Assembly: GCA_028824575.1 (NCBI GenBank)
Contig: JAPPDN010000073.1
Location: 1 to 12,724, forward strand
Direction: 5' to 3'
Length of the DNA stretch: 12,724 nucleotides
Origin: Candidatus Poribacteria bacterium
Lineage (GTDB): Bacteria; Poribacteria; WGA-4E; WGA-3G
Position numbers and translations under genes: made by a program. The notes beneath the pieces were generated by a model. The model saw nothing but the letters and a program-made list of their open reading frames with translations, ran no database searches and was not told the DNA's origin. Positions 5,155-12,724 of this stretch are shown in pieces; the first letter of the stretch is position 1, and every line of letters begins with the position of its first letter.

Positions 5155-8100
5155 GTGAAAATCGCTAAAAGTTCAATTCCACTATTAGCTACGTTGGCGT
5201 GTTTCTGCTTCGCTGTGTTCGGACTATCCACGGTATCTGCGGACCATCACGAAACACCACAAGCCACCGTGAATTATAATCTTGACATCCGTCCGATTCT
5301 TGCGGACAATTGCTTCGCCTGCCACGGACCAGATGCCAAGACCCGACAAGCTAACCTTCGACTTGACACGAAAGCGGGCGCGTTCTCTGAACCGAGCGGA
5401 TACCCTGTCATCGTCCCCGGCAAACCTGAAGAGAGCGAACTCCATCTCCGTATCGTATCCGATGACGATACCTATCGCATGCCGCCCGCGGACTTCAACA
5501 AGACGTTGACACCGGAGCAGATAGAAGCCGTTACGCAGTGGATTCGCGAAGGCGCGAACTGGGAAGAACATTGGGCATTTACCACACCCGTCCGCCCAAC
5601 GCCACCTACTGTCAAGAACAAAGACTGGGCGCGAAATCCGATTGACGCATTTATCCTCTCACGCCTTGAAAAAGAGGGGCTAACCCCTGCCAGTGAAGCG
5701 GATAAACGGACACTCATTCGACGCTTAAGTTTCGATCTTACCGGTCTACCGCCGACGCGCGAAGAGATTCATCAATTCCTCGCAGACGATTCACCTGACG
5801 CTTACGGAACACTGATTGATGCCTTTATGGCGAAACCGGAATACGGCGAGCATCTCGGTCGCTTCTGGTTAGATGTCGCACGGTACGGTGATACCCACGG
5901 ACTCCATTTGGATAACTACCGCGAAATGTGGCCCTACCGCGATTGGGTGATCAACGCATTCAACAAAAATATGCCGTTTGATCAGTTTACGACTGAGCAG
6001 TTAGCAGGGGACCTCTTACCGGAACCGACGGTTGATCAACGCGTCGCTACCGGTTTTAACCGATGCCACGTCACGACAAGTGAGGGCGGTTCAATTGATG
6101 CAGAATACTACGTCCGATACGCTATCGACAGAGCCAATACCACTTCGACCGTCTGGATGGGATTAACCGTAGGGTGCGCGCAGTGCCACGACCACAAATA
6201 TGATCCGATTACACAGAAGGAATTCTATCAACTCTACGCCTATTTCAACAATATCACTGAAAACGCGATGGACGGCAACCGTAAGGATTCTCCCCCGGTT
6301 GTGAAGTTGCCGACACCAGAGCAGGAAACGGAACTCGCAGCGTTTGATGCACAGATCACTGAGTTAGATGCCCAAACCAAAGCACCTATCCCCGAACTCG
6401 ATGCGACACAAATCGCCTGGGAAAATAGGATGCCGCGCTGGACAACGCTCAAACCGACATCCCTTTACTCAAAAGGTGGGGCGACACTCGAAGTTTTAGA
6501 GGATAACTCCATATTAGCCAGCGGCACCAATCCCGAACAGGAAACCTACGAGGTCATTGTAGATCTGCCACCCGGCAAATGGAGCGCCGTGCGATTAGAA
6601 GGTATCAAGCACGAATCCTTGCCGAAAGGTGGGATCGGTAGAAGCAGTAACGGCAACGTTGTCTTGACCGACTTCGCGCTCTTCATTGCACCACCTACAG
6701 CAGAAAGTGATGATTCTCCGGTAGCGGAAAGTAGCGACACCGACGCCGACACTGAGACGCAAACGGAAATTGAAGATACTGGCGCAGAAGCCGGAAGCAC
6801 ACCAGATGCTGATACCGACACCGAAGCACAAGCGGAAAGCACAACTGCTGATACCGAAGCACAAACGGAAAACGCACCTGCTGATACCGACACCGAAGCA
6901 CAAGCAGCAGACACTCCTGATACTGATGCAAGTGTGGAAAATGAAACCGAAAATATCGATGCAGCCGATCCGTGGACACCTGTTCAAATCGTGCAGGCGT
7001 GGGCAGACCACGAACAGACCATGGGTGAAGACAATCTTGATGGTGTTATTGCAAACGCAATTGACGATAAATCGGAAACCGGATGGGCACTCGACAGAAG
7101 AAACGAAAACAGACAAGCCATCTTTCTTGTTGCTGCACCGTTTGGCACGGAAGGCGGCAAGTTGAAAATCCGGCTTAAACATGAGTTCGACCTGCGGCAG
7201 AAGCAGCTCGGACGTTTCCGACTTGCCCTCACAGATGCAACAACTGTTTATCCCATCGGTTCCAAGATAGGATTAGGAAACTGGCACGCTGCGGGTCCAT
7301 TTACAGCAGAACACGGTAACCTCGCCTTCTATCAGGTTTATGAACCCGAAACAAAGACAGTCAACACAGGCGACACGTTTGAGGTCAACGATAAAACCAT
7401 CAAATGGGAACAGCAGAACCACTGGGTTGACGAACAGGTACATAACGACATCGTCGGCGAAAACAGTGCCACCTATCTCTTCCGAAACATCTCCTCCGTT
7501 ACCCAACAGAAAGCACTCCTGTATATCGGGAGCAACGATGCGTTGAAAGTCTGGATGAATGGCACCGAACTTCTTGCCAAAAATGTCCAGCGAGATGCCG
7601 CTGCTGACCAAGAGCAGATGCAAGTGGAACTCAAACCCGGTAACAACACGCTACTCCTGAAAATTGTCAACTACTCAGGTCCCTCTGGTTTCTACTTCCG
7701 TATGGAGAGTGCACCGCCGATGCTACCCGCGAACATTGTAGATATTGCTGGCACGCCTCGCGGTGAACGTGAAATCGCACAGAAGGATCAAATTCGGGAT
7801 TACTATCGAGCAAACATCACGCTTGACAAGAGCGTCAACGAAAATGCACTCCGCGCATTCGCGGATTTGAAAGCGGTTGTTGCTGACTTAGCAGAGACCC
7901 GACAGAAGCGGAACACGCTGGATGGTTCGCTAACGACGACGCTTGTGATGCAGGAGCGGACTGAACCGAGAGGTGCTTACGTTTTGGCACGTGGTGAATA
8001 CCAGCATCCAGGCGAACAAGTTTACCCGCAAACGCCAGCAGTGCTCCCTGTGATGCTGGAAGATACAACACCGGATCGTCTCGGTTTTGCAAAGTGGTTG

Positions 8101-9027
8101 CTATCACCGGAACATCCACTTACCGCCCGTGTTGCGATCAATAGGTTCTGGCAAGACATCTTCGGCACTGGAATTGTAGTAACAGCGGAGGACTTCGGTA
8201 CACAAGGCACACCGCCAGTGCATCCCGAACTCCTTGATTGGCTGGCAACCGAATTTATTGCCTCTGGCTGGAACGTGCAAACGATGCTGAAATTGATGCT
8301 TATGTCAGCAACATATCGGCAGAGTGCAGAGGTCACACCTGAAAAACTGGAACGTGATGCGGACAACGCCCTGCTCTCTCGCGGCACAAGGTACCGACTT
8401 GATGCCGAAACAGTACGTGATAACGCACTCGCGCTCAGCGGTTTGTTGTATGCCAAAATTGGGGGTCCGAGTGTTAAACCGCCACAACCGGACGGTCTCT
8501 GGAAAGCTGTCGGGTTTACGGGATCTAACACCGACACGTTTGTTAAAGATACCGGTGCCGATAAGGTGTATCGTCGGAGTCTCTATACATTCTGGAAGCG
8601 TACTGCACCACCCCCACAAATGAACATTTTGGACGCGCCGTCACGTGAAGCCTGCACAATCCGTCGTGAACGTACGAACACGCCGATGCAGGCGTTAATG
8701 CTGATGAACGATCCGCAGTTCTTTGAAGCGGCACGCGCTTTCGCAGAGCGCACGGTGAAAGAGGGTGGTGAGACAACGGAAGACCGTATCGCTTACCTCT
8801 TTGAAGCAGCGACTGCCCGACTCCCGAAACCGAAAGAGGAGGCACTGCTACTCGAAACATTCCAAGCACACCATCGGGAATTGGCAGCAAATCCAGAAGC
8901 AGCCAAAGAACTGATCACTGTCGGCGAATCGAAACCTGATGAAACTTTAGATGCAGTCGAAGTCGCTGCATGGACGATGATTGCAAATCTTATCCTTAAT
9001 CTCGACGAAGTCTTGAATAAGGGATAA
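5155..9027 (+). CDS. PSCyt1/DUF1549/DUF1553 (PSD1) exported cytochrome-like protein
   Basis: A 1290-residue protein with a GTG start. Residues 1-29 form a Sec signal peptide, probably cut after STVSA. The planctomycete cytochrome c domain (about 40-140) carries C53-x-x-C56-H57, a covalent haem-c site. DUF1549 follows (about 160-370) with its characteristic second CxxCH, C341AQCH345, before DHKYDP. A beta-rich region from about 435 to 692 contains an acidic low-complexity insert (about 515-605, rich in D, T, E, A, Q). A jelly-roll/PA14-like module lies at about 705-850 (GSNDALKVWMNG). DUF1553 occupies roughly 973-1240 (RLGFAKWLLSPEHPLTAR, RRERTNTPMQALMLMNDP). The family is abundant in Planctomycetota and relatives, usually beside DUF1501 genes. 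Its reaction is not established, though redox or polysaccharide-related roles have been suggested. The protein acts outside the cytoplasm and needs cytochrome c maturation if haem binds. Family identity is secure; function is not. Confidence 0.93.
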   Translation: MKIAKSSIPLLATLACFCFAVFGLSTVSADHHETPQATVNYNLDIRPILADNCFACHGPDAKTRQANLRLDTKAGAFSEPSGYPVIVPGKPEESELHLRIVSDDDTYRMPPADFNKTLTPEQIEAVTQWIREGANWEEHWAFTTPVRPTPPTVKNKDWARNPIDAFILSRLEKEGLTPASEADKRTLIRRLSFDLTGLPPTREEIHQFLADDSPDAYGTLIDAFMAKPEYGEHLGRFWLDVARYGDTHGLHLDNYREMWPYRDWVINAFNKNMPFDQFTTEQLAGDLLPEPTVDQRVATGFNRCHVTTSEGGSIDAEYYVRYAIDRANTTSTVWMGLTVGCAQCHDHKYDPITQKEFYQLYAYFNNITENAMDGNRKDSPPVVKLPTPEQETELAAFDAQITELDAQTKAPIPELDATQIAWENRMPRWTTLKPTSLYSKGGATLEVLEDNSILASGTNPEQETYEVIVDLPPGKWSAVRLEGIKHESLPKGGIGRSSNGNVVLTDFALFIAPPTAESDDSPVAESSDTDADTETQTEIEDTGAEAGSTPDADTDTEAQAESTTADTEAQTENAPADTDTEAQAADTPDTDASVENETENIDAADPWTPVQIVQAWADHEQTMGEDNLDGVIANAIDDKSETGWALDRRNENRQAIFLVAAPFGTEGGKLKIRLKHEFDLRQKQLGRFRLALTDATTVYPIGSKIGLGNWHAAGPFTAEHGNLAFYQVYEPETKTVNTGDTFEVNDKTIKWEQQNHWVDEQVHNDIVGENSATYLFRNISSVTQQKALLYIGSNDALKVWMNGTELLAKNVQRDAAADQEQMQVELKPGNNTLLLKIVNYSGPSGFYFRMESAPPMLPANIVDIAGTPRGEREIAQKDQIRDYYRANITLDKSVNENALRAFADLKAVVADLAETRQKRNTLDGSLTTTLVMQERTEPRGAYVLARGEYQHPGEQVYPQTPAVLPVMLEDTTPDRLGFAKWLLSPEHPLTARVAINRFWQDIFGTGIVVTAEDFGTQGTPPVHPELLDWLATEFIASGWNVQTMLKLMLMSATYRQSAEVTPEKLERDADNALLSRGTRYRLDAETVRDNALALSGLLYAKIGGPSVKPPQPDGLWKAVGFTGSNTDTFVKDTGADKVYRRSLYTFWKRTAPPPQMNILDAPSREACTIRRERTNTPMQALMLMNDPQFFEAARAFAERTVKEGGETTEDRIAYLFEAATARLPKPKEEALLLETFQAHHRELAANPEAAKELITVGESKPDETLDAVEVAAWTMIANLILNLDEVLNKG
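6700..6965 (+). repeat. Acidic low-complexity insert with direct DNA repeats
   Basis: This in-frame stretch of the PSD1 gene encodes a D/T/E/A/Q-rich linker built on DTDTEAQA-like units. An exact 26-base direct repeat lies at 6808-6833 and 6880-6905, with a third, shorter related copy beginning at 6847. It sits between the segment ending FALFIAPP and the segment beginning DPWTPV of the beta-rich region, where a short loop would be expected. Slippage expansion is the likely origin. Confidence 0.8.
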
Positions 9028-9037
9028 TTACATCTAA

Positions 9038-9063
9038 TGGGCGCAACCTTCGGGCTGCGCCCA
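9038..9063 (+). terminator. GC-rich hairpin after the PSD1 gene, possible terminator
   Basis: TGGGCGCA (9038-9045) and TGCGCCCA (9056-9063) form an 8-bp perfect stem with a 10-base loop, starting 11 bases after the stop codon. No T tract follows (ACTATAGG). It may therefore be a Rho-assisted or partial terminator, an mRNA-stabilising element, or a dispersed palindromic repeat. Confidence 0.45.
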
Positions 9064-9079
9064 CTATAGGCTTATTCTG

Positions 9080-10687
9080 ATGAAGACCCTGAAATATTTG
9101 TACACGCTGCTTGTACTTCCCATTACTGATTTGCTTAATCGTTCAGCGAATGCGTACGTGAAGATACCGGACCCCAACTTAGCGACTGTAGTCCGCAAGG
9201 CACTCCGCTTGGATTCAAACGCTCGTATCCCGCTAAAGAAGTTTCAAGCATTAAATCATCTGGATGGTAATAACAGTGAGATACGCGATTTAACGGGTTT
9301 GGAAAAAGCCATCGATCTAATTGAATTAGATATCTACGCGAATCAAATTGAGGATATCACACCGCTTACTGGATTAACACAGTTAAGAGATTTAGATCTG
9401 TCGGCTAATAATATTACCGACATCACCCCACTTGTCGGACTCACGCAGCTGAAACACTTATCCCTCGGCTATAATAAAATCAGCGATATTACACCACTCA
9501 CTGGGTTAAAACAGCTGAAAGACTTAGGGCTTGGAAAAAATCAGATCAGTGATATTACACCGCTCGCTGAATTGACACAAATCACAGAGTTGGGACTCTG
9601 GGGAAATCCACTCAGAGACATTACGCCGCTCGCTGGATTAACACAGATGAAATTGTTGAACATCCGGCAAAATAAAATCAGCGACATCACACCTCTATCG
9701 GAATTAACACAAATCACAAACTTATGGCTTTGGGATAATCAGGTTAGCGATATTACACCGCTCACCCAATTAACACAGTTGCGGTATTTATGGCTTAGCG
9801 AGAATCAGATTAGTGACATTACGCCGCTCGCCGGACTGACACAACTTATCACTTTAGACTGTGCCAAAAACCAAATCAGCGACATTACGCCGCTCATCGG
9901 ACTCACCTCGGTGACAGTATTAGAACTTGGTGAAAATCAGATTCATGACATTGAGCCGCTCGCCGGATTGATGCAGTTGAAACAACTTGGCATTATGGAG
10001 AATCAGATTGACGATATCACACCACTTGCTGAACTAACACAGTTGACGGAATTGCGGATGGGTGAAAATCAAATTAGCGATATTACACCACTCATCGGAT
10101 TGACACAATTAATAGAATTAGGACTCGAAAAAAACCAAATCAGCGACATCACACCACTCGCTAACTTAACGCAACTGACGAATGTAGAGTTCTGGAGCAA
10201 TCGAATTAACAACATTGAACCTCTTGCTAAGTTGACGCGAATCACGAAATTAGGGCTTGGCGAAAATCATATTACAGATATAAAACCGCTGACTGAATTG
10301 ACACAAACTACAGAATTAGGGCTTTGGGACAATCAGATCAGCGATATAGAACCTCTTGCGAACTTGACGCAGATGCAGTTATTGAACATCCGACAAAATC
10401 AACTTCGTGACATATCGTCGCTCGCGAATTTGAAACAGGTAACACACTTATGGCTTAGCGGAAATCAGATCAACAACATCACGCCGCTCACTGGATCAAC
10501 GCAGTTGACACACTTAGCGTTGGATCAGAATCAAGTCAGTAACATCAGTCCCATAGAGAACGTTACGAGTTTAAAGCATTTAGCCGTCAAGGAAAATCCG
10601 ATTCAAGATAAGGAACCTCTTCAAAGACTCCTGAAACAGTTTCCGAATTTGGAACTGGATATTGAATTACCGCCTGCAGATAATTAA
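9080..10687 (+). CDS. Exported internalin-like leucine-rich repeat protein
   Basis: A 535-residue protein. The N-terminus (1-25) looks like a signal peptide ending near RSANA. A short cap, IPDPNLATVVRKALRL (29-44), is followed by about 21 LRRs. The repeat Asn falls at residue 88 and then every 22 residues to 506 without a single insertion or deletion, plus a degenerate unit before it. The consensus is NQISDITPLAxLTQLxxLxL, the internalin-type 22-residue repeat that forms a solenoid for protein binding. No LPxTG, transmembrane segment, Ig-like or sorting domain follows; the protein ends soon after the last repeat (PNLELDIELPPADN). No good Shine-Dalgarno precedes the ATG, only AGG at 9068-9070. 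The gene is visibly more AT-rich than its neighbours and separates PSD1 from DUF1501. A binding role at the cell surface or periplasm is inferred; the ligand is unknown. Confidence 0.9.
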   Translation: MKTLKYLYTLLVLPITDLLNRSANAYVKIPDPNLATVVRKALRLDSNARIPLKKFQALNHLDGNNSEIRDLTGLEKAIDLIELDIYANQIEDITPLTGLTQLRDLDLSANNITDITPLVGLTQLKHLSLGYNKISDITPLTGLKQLKDLGLGKNQISDITPLAELTQITELGLWGNPLRDITPLAGLTQMKLLNIRQNKISDITPLSELTQITNLWLWDNQVSDITPLTQLTQLRYLWLSENQISDITPLAGLTQLITLDCAKNQISDITPLIGLTSVTVLELGENQIHDIEPLAGLMQLKQLGIMENQIDDITPLAELTQLTELRMGENQISDITPLIGLTQLIELGLEKNQISDITPLANLTQLTNVEFWSNRINNIEPLAKLTRITKLGLGENHITDIKPLTELTQTTELGLWDNQISDIEPLANLTQMQLLNIRQNQLRDISSLANLKQVTHLWLSGNQINNITPLTGSTQLTHLALDQNQVSNISPIENVTSLKHLAVKENPIQDKEPLQRLLKQFPNLELDIELPPADN

Positions 10688-10691
10688 AGCA

Positions 10692-10724
10692 TCGCGACAC
10701 CTCAACCACGAAACAACGTCGCGA
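10692..10724 (+). promoter_or_regulatory. Inverted repeat abutting the DUF1501 ribosome binding site
   Basis: TCGCGAC (10692-10698) and GTCGCGA (10718-10724) are perfect 7-base arms around a 19-base loop. The right arm touches the AAAGGAGA ribosome site at 10724-10731. It could be an mRNA hairpin that modulates ribosome access or a protein-binding site. The right arm is missing upstream of the second DUF1501 gene, although that leader keeps the CGCGACAC and AAAGGAGATA blocks. Confidence 0.45.
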
Positions 10725-10737
10725 AAGGAGATAAGTA

Positions 10738-12243
10738 ATGGATCCAATTAAGGAATATCTGAAACTTGAAACGCGCCGCCAATTTTTCGGTAAATGCGCG
10801 TCAGGGCTCGGTGGTGCGGCACTCGCCACACTGCTGCCGAACGCCGTTGTGAATGCGCTTGACTTCTCTTTATCCCCCGACAAGCCGGACGGGCAAGCAA
10901 AGCCGAGATTTGGCGGTCTGTCAGAACTCCCGCACTTCGCCCCCAAGGCGAAGCAGGCTATCTATCTCTTTATGTCGGGGGCACCCTCACAATTGGATTT
11001 GTACGACTACAAACCGAATATGGGAGAATGGATCGACACGGATCTTCCAGAATCCGTCCGCATGGGGCAACGTCTCACAACGATGACCTCCGGACAGGAT
11101 AAATTCCCCATCGCGCCCTCTATATTTGAATTCAAGAAGTACGACAACGGTGGTGACGGCGCGTGGATTAGCGAATTGCTGCCACACACCGCATCCATGG
11201 TGAAAGACCTCGCAATTATCAAGTCGGTACACACCGAAGCGATCAATCACGATCCAGCGATCACCTTCTTCTGCACCGGCGATGAAAGTCCGGGCAAACC
11301 GAGCCTCGGTGCGTGGCTGAGTTATGGCCTCGGTAGCGAAAACAGAAACCTACCCGCTTTCATTGTGATGAACGCAACATGGAGCGGTCCAAAAGGTGCA
11401 CAGGCACTCTACAATCGCCTCTGGGGTTCCGGTTTCCTCCCCTCGGAACATCAAGGTGTGCTACTCCGTAGCCAAGGCGATCCGGTCCTGTTCCTTTCAA
11501 ACCCGGAAGGTGTCAATGAAAAAACACGGAAACAGATGTTAGACACTCTTGTAGAACTTAACAAGGAACTCTACGAGGAGTTAGGCGATCCAGAAACGCA
11601 TGCCCGTATCTCTCAATATGAGATGGCATTCCGTATGCAGACGAGTGTCCCCGAACTTGCGGACCTGTCAAAAGAGCCAGAGCACATCTTAGAAATGTAT
11701 GGACCCGAGGTCAAGACCCCCGGTACATTTGCCAACTGCTGTATCCTCGCACGGCGCATGATGGAGCGCGATGTCCGTCTTGTCCAAGTCTTCCATCGCG
11801 GATGGGATCAGCACGGCGACCTCCCCAAGAACATTCGGAATCAGGCGCGCGACATCGACCAACCCTCAACCGCACTCGTCCAAGACTTGAAACAGCGCGG
11901 CATGCTGGACGAAACCTTAGTCGTCTGGGGTGGTGAATTCGGACGAACCGTTTACTGCCAAGGCAAACTCAGTCGGGATAACTACGGACGTGACCATCAC
12001 CCGAAATGCTTTACACGTTGGATGGCTGGCGGCGGTATAAAGGGAGGTGTCGTTCATGGCGAAACGGATGACTTTAGCTACAACATCGTCAAAGATCCTG
12101 TCTCTGCTCGGGATATAAACGCTACAATTCTTCATCAACTCGGCATCGATCATGAGCGGTTAACCTATAAGTTCCAAGGACTTGATCACCGCTTAACGGG
12201 GGTTGAGGAGAAAGCACGGGTTATTACTGAACTCTTGGCATAA
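10738..12243 (+). CDS. DUF1501 family Tat-exported protein, copy 1
   Basis: A 501-residue protein of normal length for DUF1501, a family in the alkaline phosphatase/sulfatase-like superfamily. The N-terminus has a twin-arginine signal, TRRQFFGK with R13-R14, then a hydrophobic Gly/Ala-rich stretch to about residue 40, implying export of a folded and perhaps cofactor-bearing protein. Family motifs include [20 protein letters not shown] (74-93), [10 protein letters not shown] (396-405), [20 protein letters not shown] (417-436), and a C-terminal [17 protein letters not shown] block (471-487). His and Asp residues in these motifs are candidate metal ligands. Reaction and substrate are unknown. 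DUF1501 genes typically accompany PSD1 genes, so this is probably the partner of the protein encoded at 5155-9027, though the LRR gene lies between. AAAGGAGA sits 6 bases before the ATG. Confidence 0.93.
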   Translation: MDPIKEYLKLETRRQFFGKCASGLGGAALATLLPNAVVNALDFSLSPDKPDGQAKPRFGGLSELPHFAPKAKQAIYLFMSGAPSQLDLYDYKPNMGEWIDTDLPESVRMGQRLTTMTSGQDKFPIAPSIFEFKKYDNGGDGAWISELLPHTASMVKDLAIIKSVHTEAINHDPAITFFCTGDESPGKPSLGAWLSYGLGSENRNLPAFIVMNATWSGPKGAQALYNRLWGSGFLPSEHQGVLLRSQGDPVLFLSNPEGVNEKTRKQMLDTLVELNKELYEELGDPETHARISQYEMAFRMQTSVPELADLSKEPEHILEMYGPEVKTPGTFANCCILARRMMERDVRLVQVFHRGWDQHGDLPKNIRNQARDIDQPSTALVQDLKQRGMLDETLVVWGGEFGRTVYCQGKLSRDNYGRDHHPKCFTRWMAGGGIKGGVVHGETDDFSYNIVKDPVSARDINATILHQLGIDHERLTYKFQGLDHRLTGVEEKARVITELLA

Positions 12244-12252
12244 CAACTGTCA

Positions 12253-12301
12253 GGCGAGGGAGCCTCGCCCCTACGGCAGGCGAACCTCGTAAGTGCCTGT
12301 C
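12253..12301. repeat. Two GC-rich palindromes between the DUF1501 genes
   Basis: GGCGAGG (12253-12259) and CCTCGCC (12263-12269) form a perfect 7-bp stem with a 3-base loop. A second imperfect stem pairs GGCAGGC (12275-12281) with GCCTGTC (12295-12301) across 13 bases with one G-T pair. CAGGCGA occurs directly repeated in both halves. No T tract follows, so a dispersed REP-like intergenic element is more likely than an ordinary intrinsic terminator. The rest of the 117-base gap shows only the next gene's leader. Confidence 0.5.
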
Positions 12302-12360
12302 AACAATTTTGAGAAATGCACCGCGACACATGGAAGTAGGTATCACAAAGGAGATACGCA

Positions 12361-12724
12361 ATGGACCCAATTAAAGAATACCTCAAGCTTGAAACGCGCC
12401 GCCAATTTTTCGGCAAATGTGCCATGGGTCTCGGTGGTGCAGCCCTCGCCTCATTGCTACCGAACACGCTTGTAGATGCTCTTGAACAACAAGCGATGCC
12501 ACAGACGGGTGGGTTGCCTGAACTCCCGCATTTCGCGCCGAAAGCGAAACGCGCGATCTATCTCTTCATGTCCGGCGCACCGTCGCAGATGGATCTGTAT
12601 GACTATAAACCGAAAATGGGTGAATGGTTTGATAAAGAGTTACCAGAAACCGTCCGGATGGGACAACGTCTCACGACGATGACCTCCGGCCAGAACCGTT
12701 TCCCGATTGCTCCCTCTATCTTCG
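12361..12724 (+). CDS. DUF1501 family Tat-exported protein, copy 2, 3' end outside the window
   Basis: The first 121 residues of a paralogue of the preceding gene. The first 19 residues ([19 protein letters not shown]) are the same as copy 1, including the twin-arginine motif at R13-R14, and [20 protein letters not shown] follows. The linker after the signal is about 9 residues shorter than in copy 1. AAAGGAGA lies 6 bases before the ATG. The leader shares the CGCGACAC and AAAGGAGATA blocks with copy 1, so the duplication took in upstream DNA. The catalytic region is not visible, so whether this copy is intact cannot be judged. Confidence 0.9.
   Translation, partial: MDPIKEYLKLETRRQFFGKCAMGLGGAALASLLPNTLVDALEQQAMPQTGGLPELPHFAPKAKRAIYLFMSGAPSQMDLYDYKPKMGEWFDKELPETVRMGQRLTTMTSGQNRFPIAPSIF

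Noticed and set aside
6595..7182. Long antisense open frame opposite the acidic insert of PSD1
   Set aside because: It is a by-product of the low-complexity codon pattern; the translation is Cys/Phe/Ser-rich noise.
9350..10580. Regular 66-base repeats that could be mistaken for a CRISPR or satellite array
   Set aside because: The repeats are in frame, diverged, and encode the LRR consensus; there are no unique spacers between identical repeats.

Overview
The window most resembles a member of Candidatus Poribacteria or a related Planctomycetota-like lineage. This is inference from gene content: tandem PhyH-type dioxygenases, a Gfo/Idh/MocA oxidoreductase, a galactonate-dehydratase-like enolase-superfamily enzyme, a planctomycete-type cytochrome protein (PSCyt1-DUF1549-DUF1553), DUF1501 proteins with Tat signals, and a long internalin-like LRR protein. 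Coding density is high. Most genes have good Shine-Dalgarno sites, and sigma70-like promoters are visible. No rRNA, tRNA, CRISPR array, transposase or integrase was seen.

Region 1 (1-4193, plus strand) is a small-molecule metabolism cluster. It holds the C-terminal part of a mandelate-racemase/galactonate-dehydratase family enzyme, a clear promoter (568-596), two adjacent PhyH-like Fe(II)/2-oxoglutarate oxygenase paralogues, a Gfo/Idh/MocA oxidoreductase, and a membrane-anchored SAM methyltransferase 4 bases downstream of it. The four genes after the promoter are closely spaced and probably co-transcribed. Both oxygenases have His-Cys-Ala where the family normally has the iron-binding His-x-Asp.

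Region 2 (4248-5154) holds a minus-strand toxin-antitoxin pair (MazF/PemK-like toxin preceded by a small antitoxin, 20 bp overlap) convergent with region 1. Next comes a 300-base AT-rich divergent intergenic region with one strong promoter facing each way. The plus-strand promoter gives the next gene a leader of about 118 nt.

Region 3 (5155-12724, plus strand) is an export-oriented module. It starts with a 1290-residue Sec-exported PSCyt1/DUF1549/DUF1553 protein with two CxxCH motifs and an acidic repetitive insert. A 535-residue LRR protein with about 21 exact 22-residue repeats follows. Then come two DUF1501 proteins with twin-arginine signals in tandem, the second cut by the window end. 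PSD1 and DUF1501 genes are normally direct neighbours, so the LRR gene sits inside a known partnership whose biochemical role is unresolved. GC-rich palindromes lie in the gaps after the PSD1 gene and after the first DUF1501 gene.

The best candidates for something undescribed are the PSD1-LRR-DUF1501-DUF1501 arrangement, the HxD-to-HCA oxygenase pair, and the probably extracytoplasmic methyltransferase.
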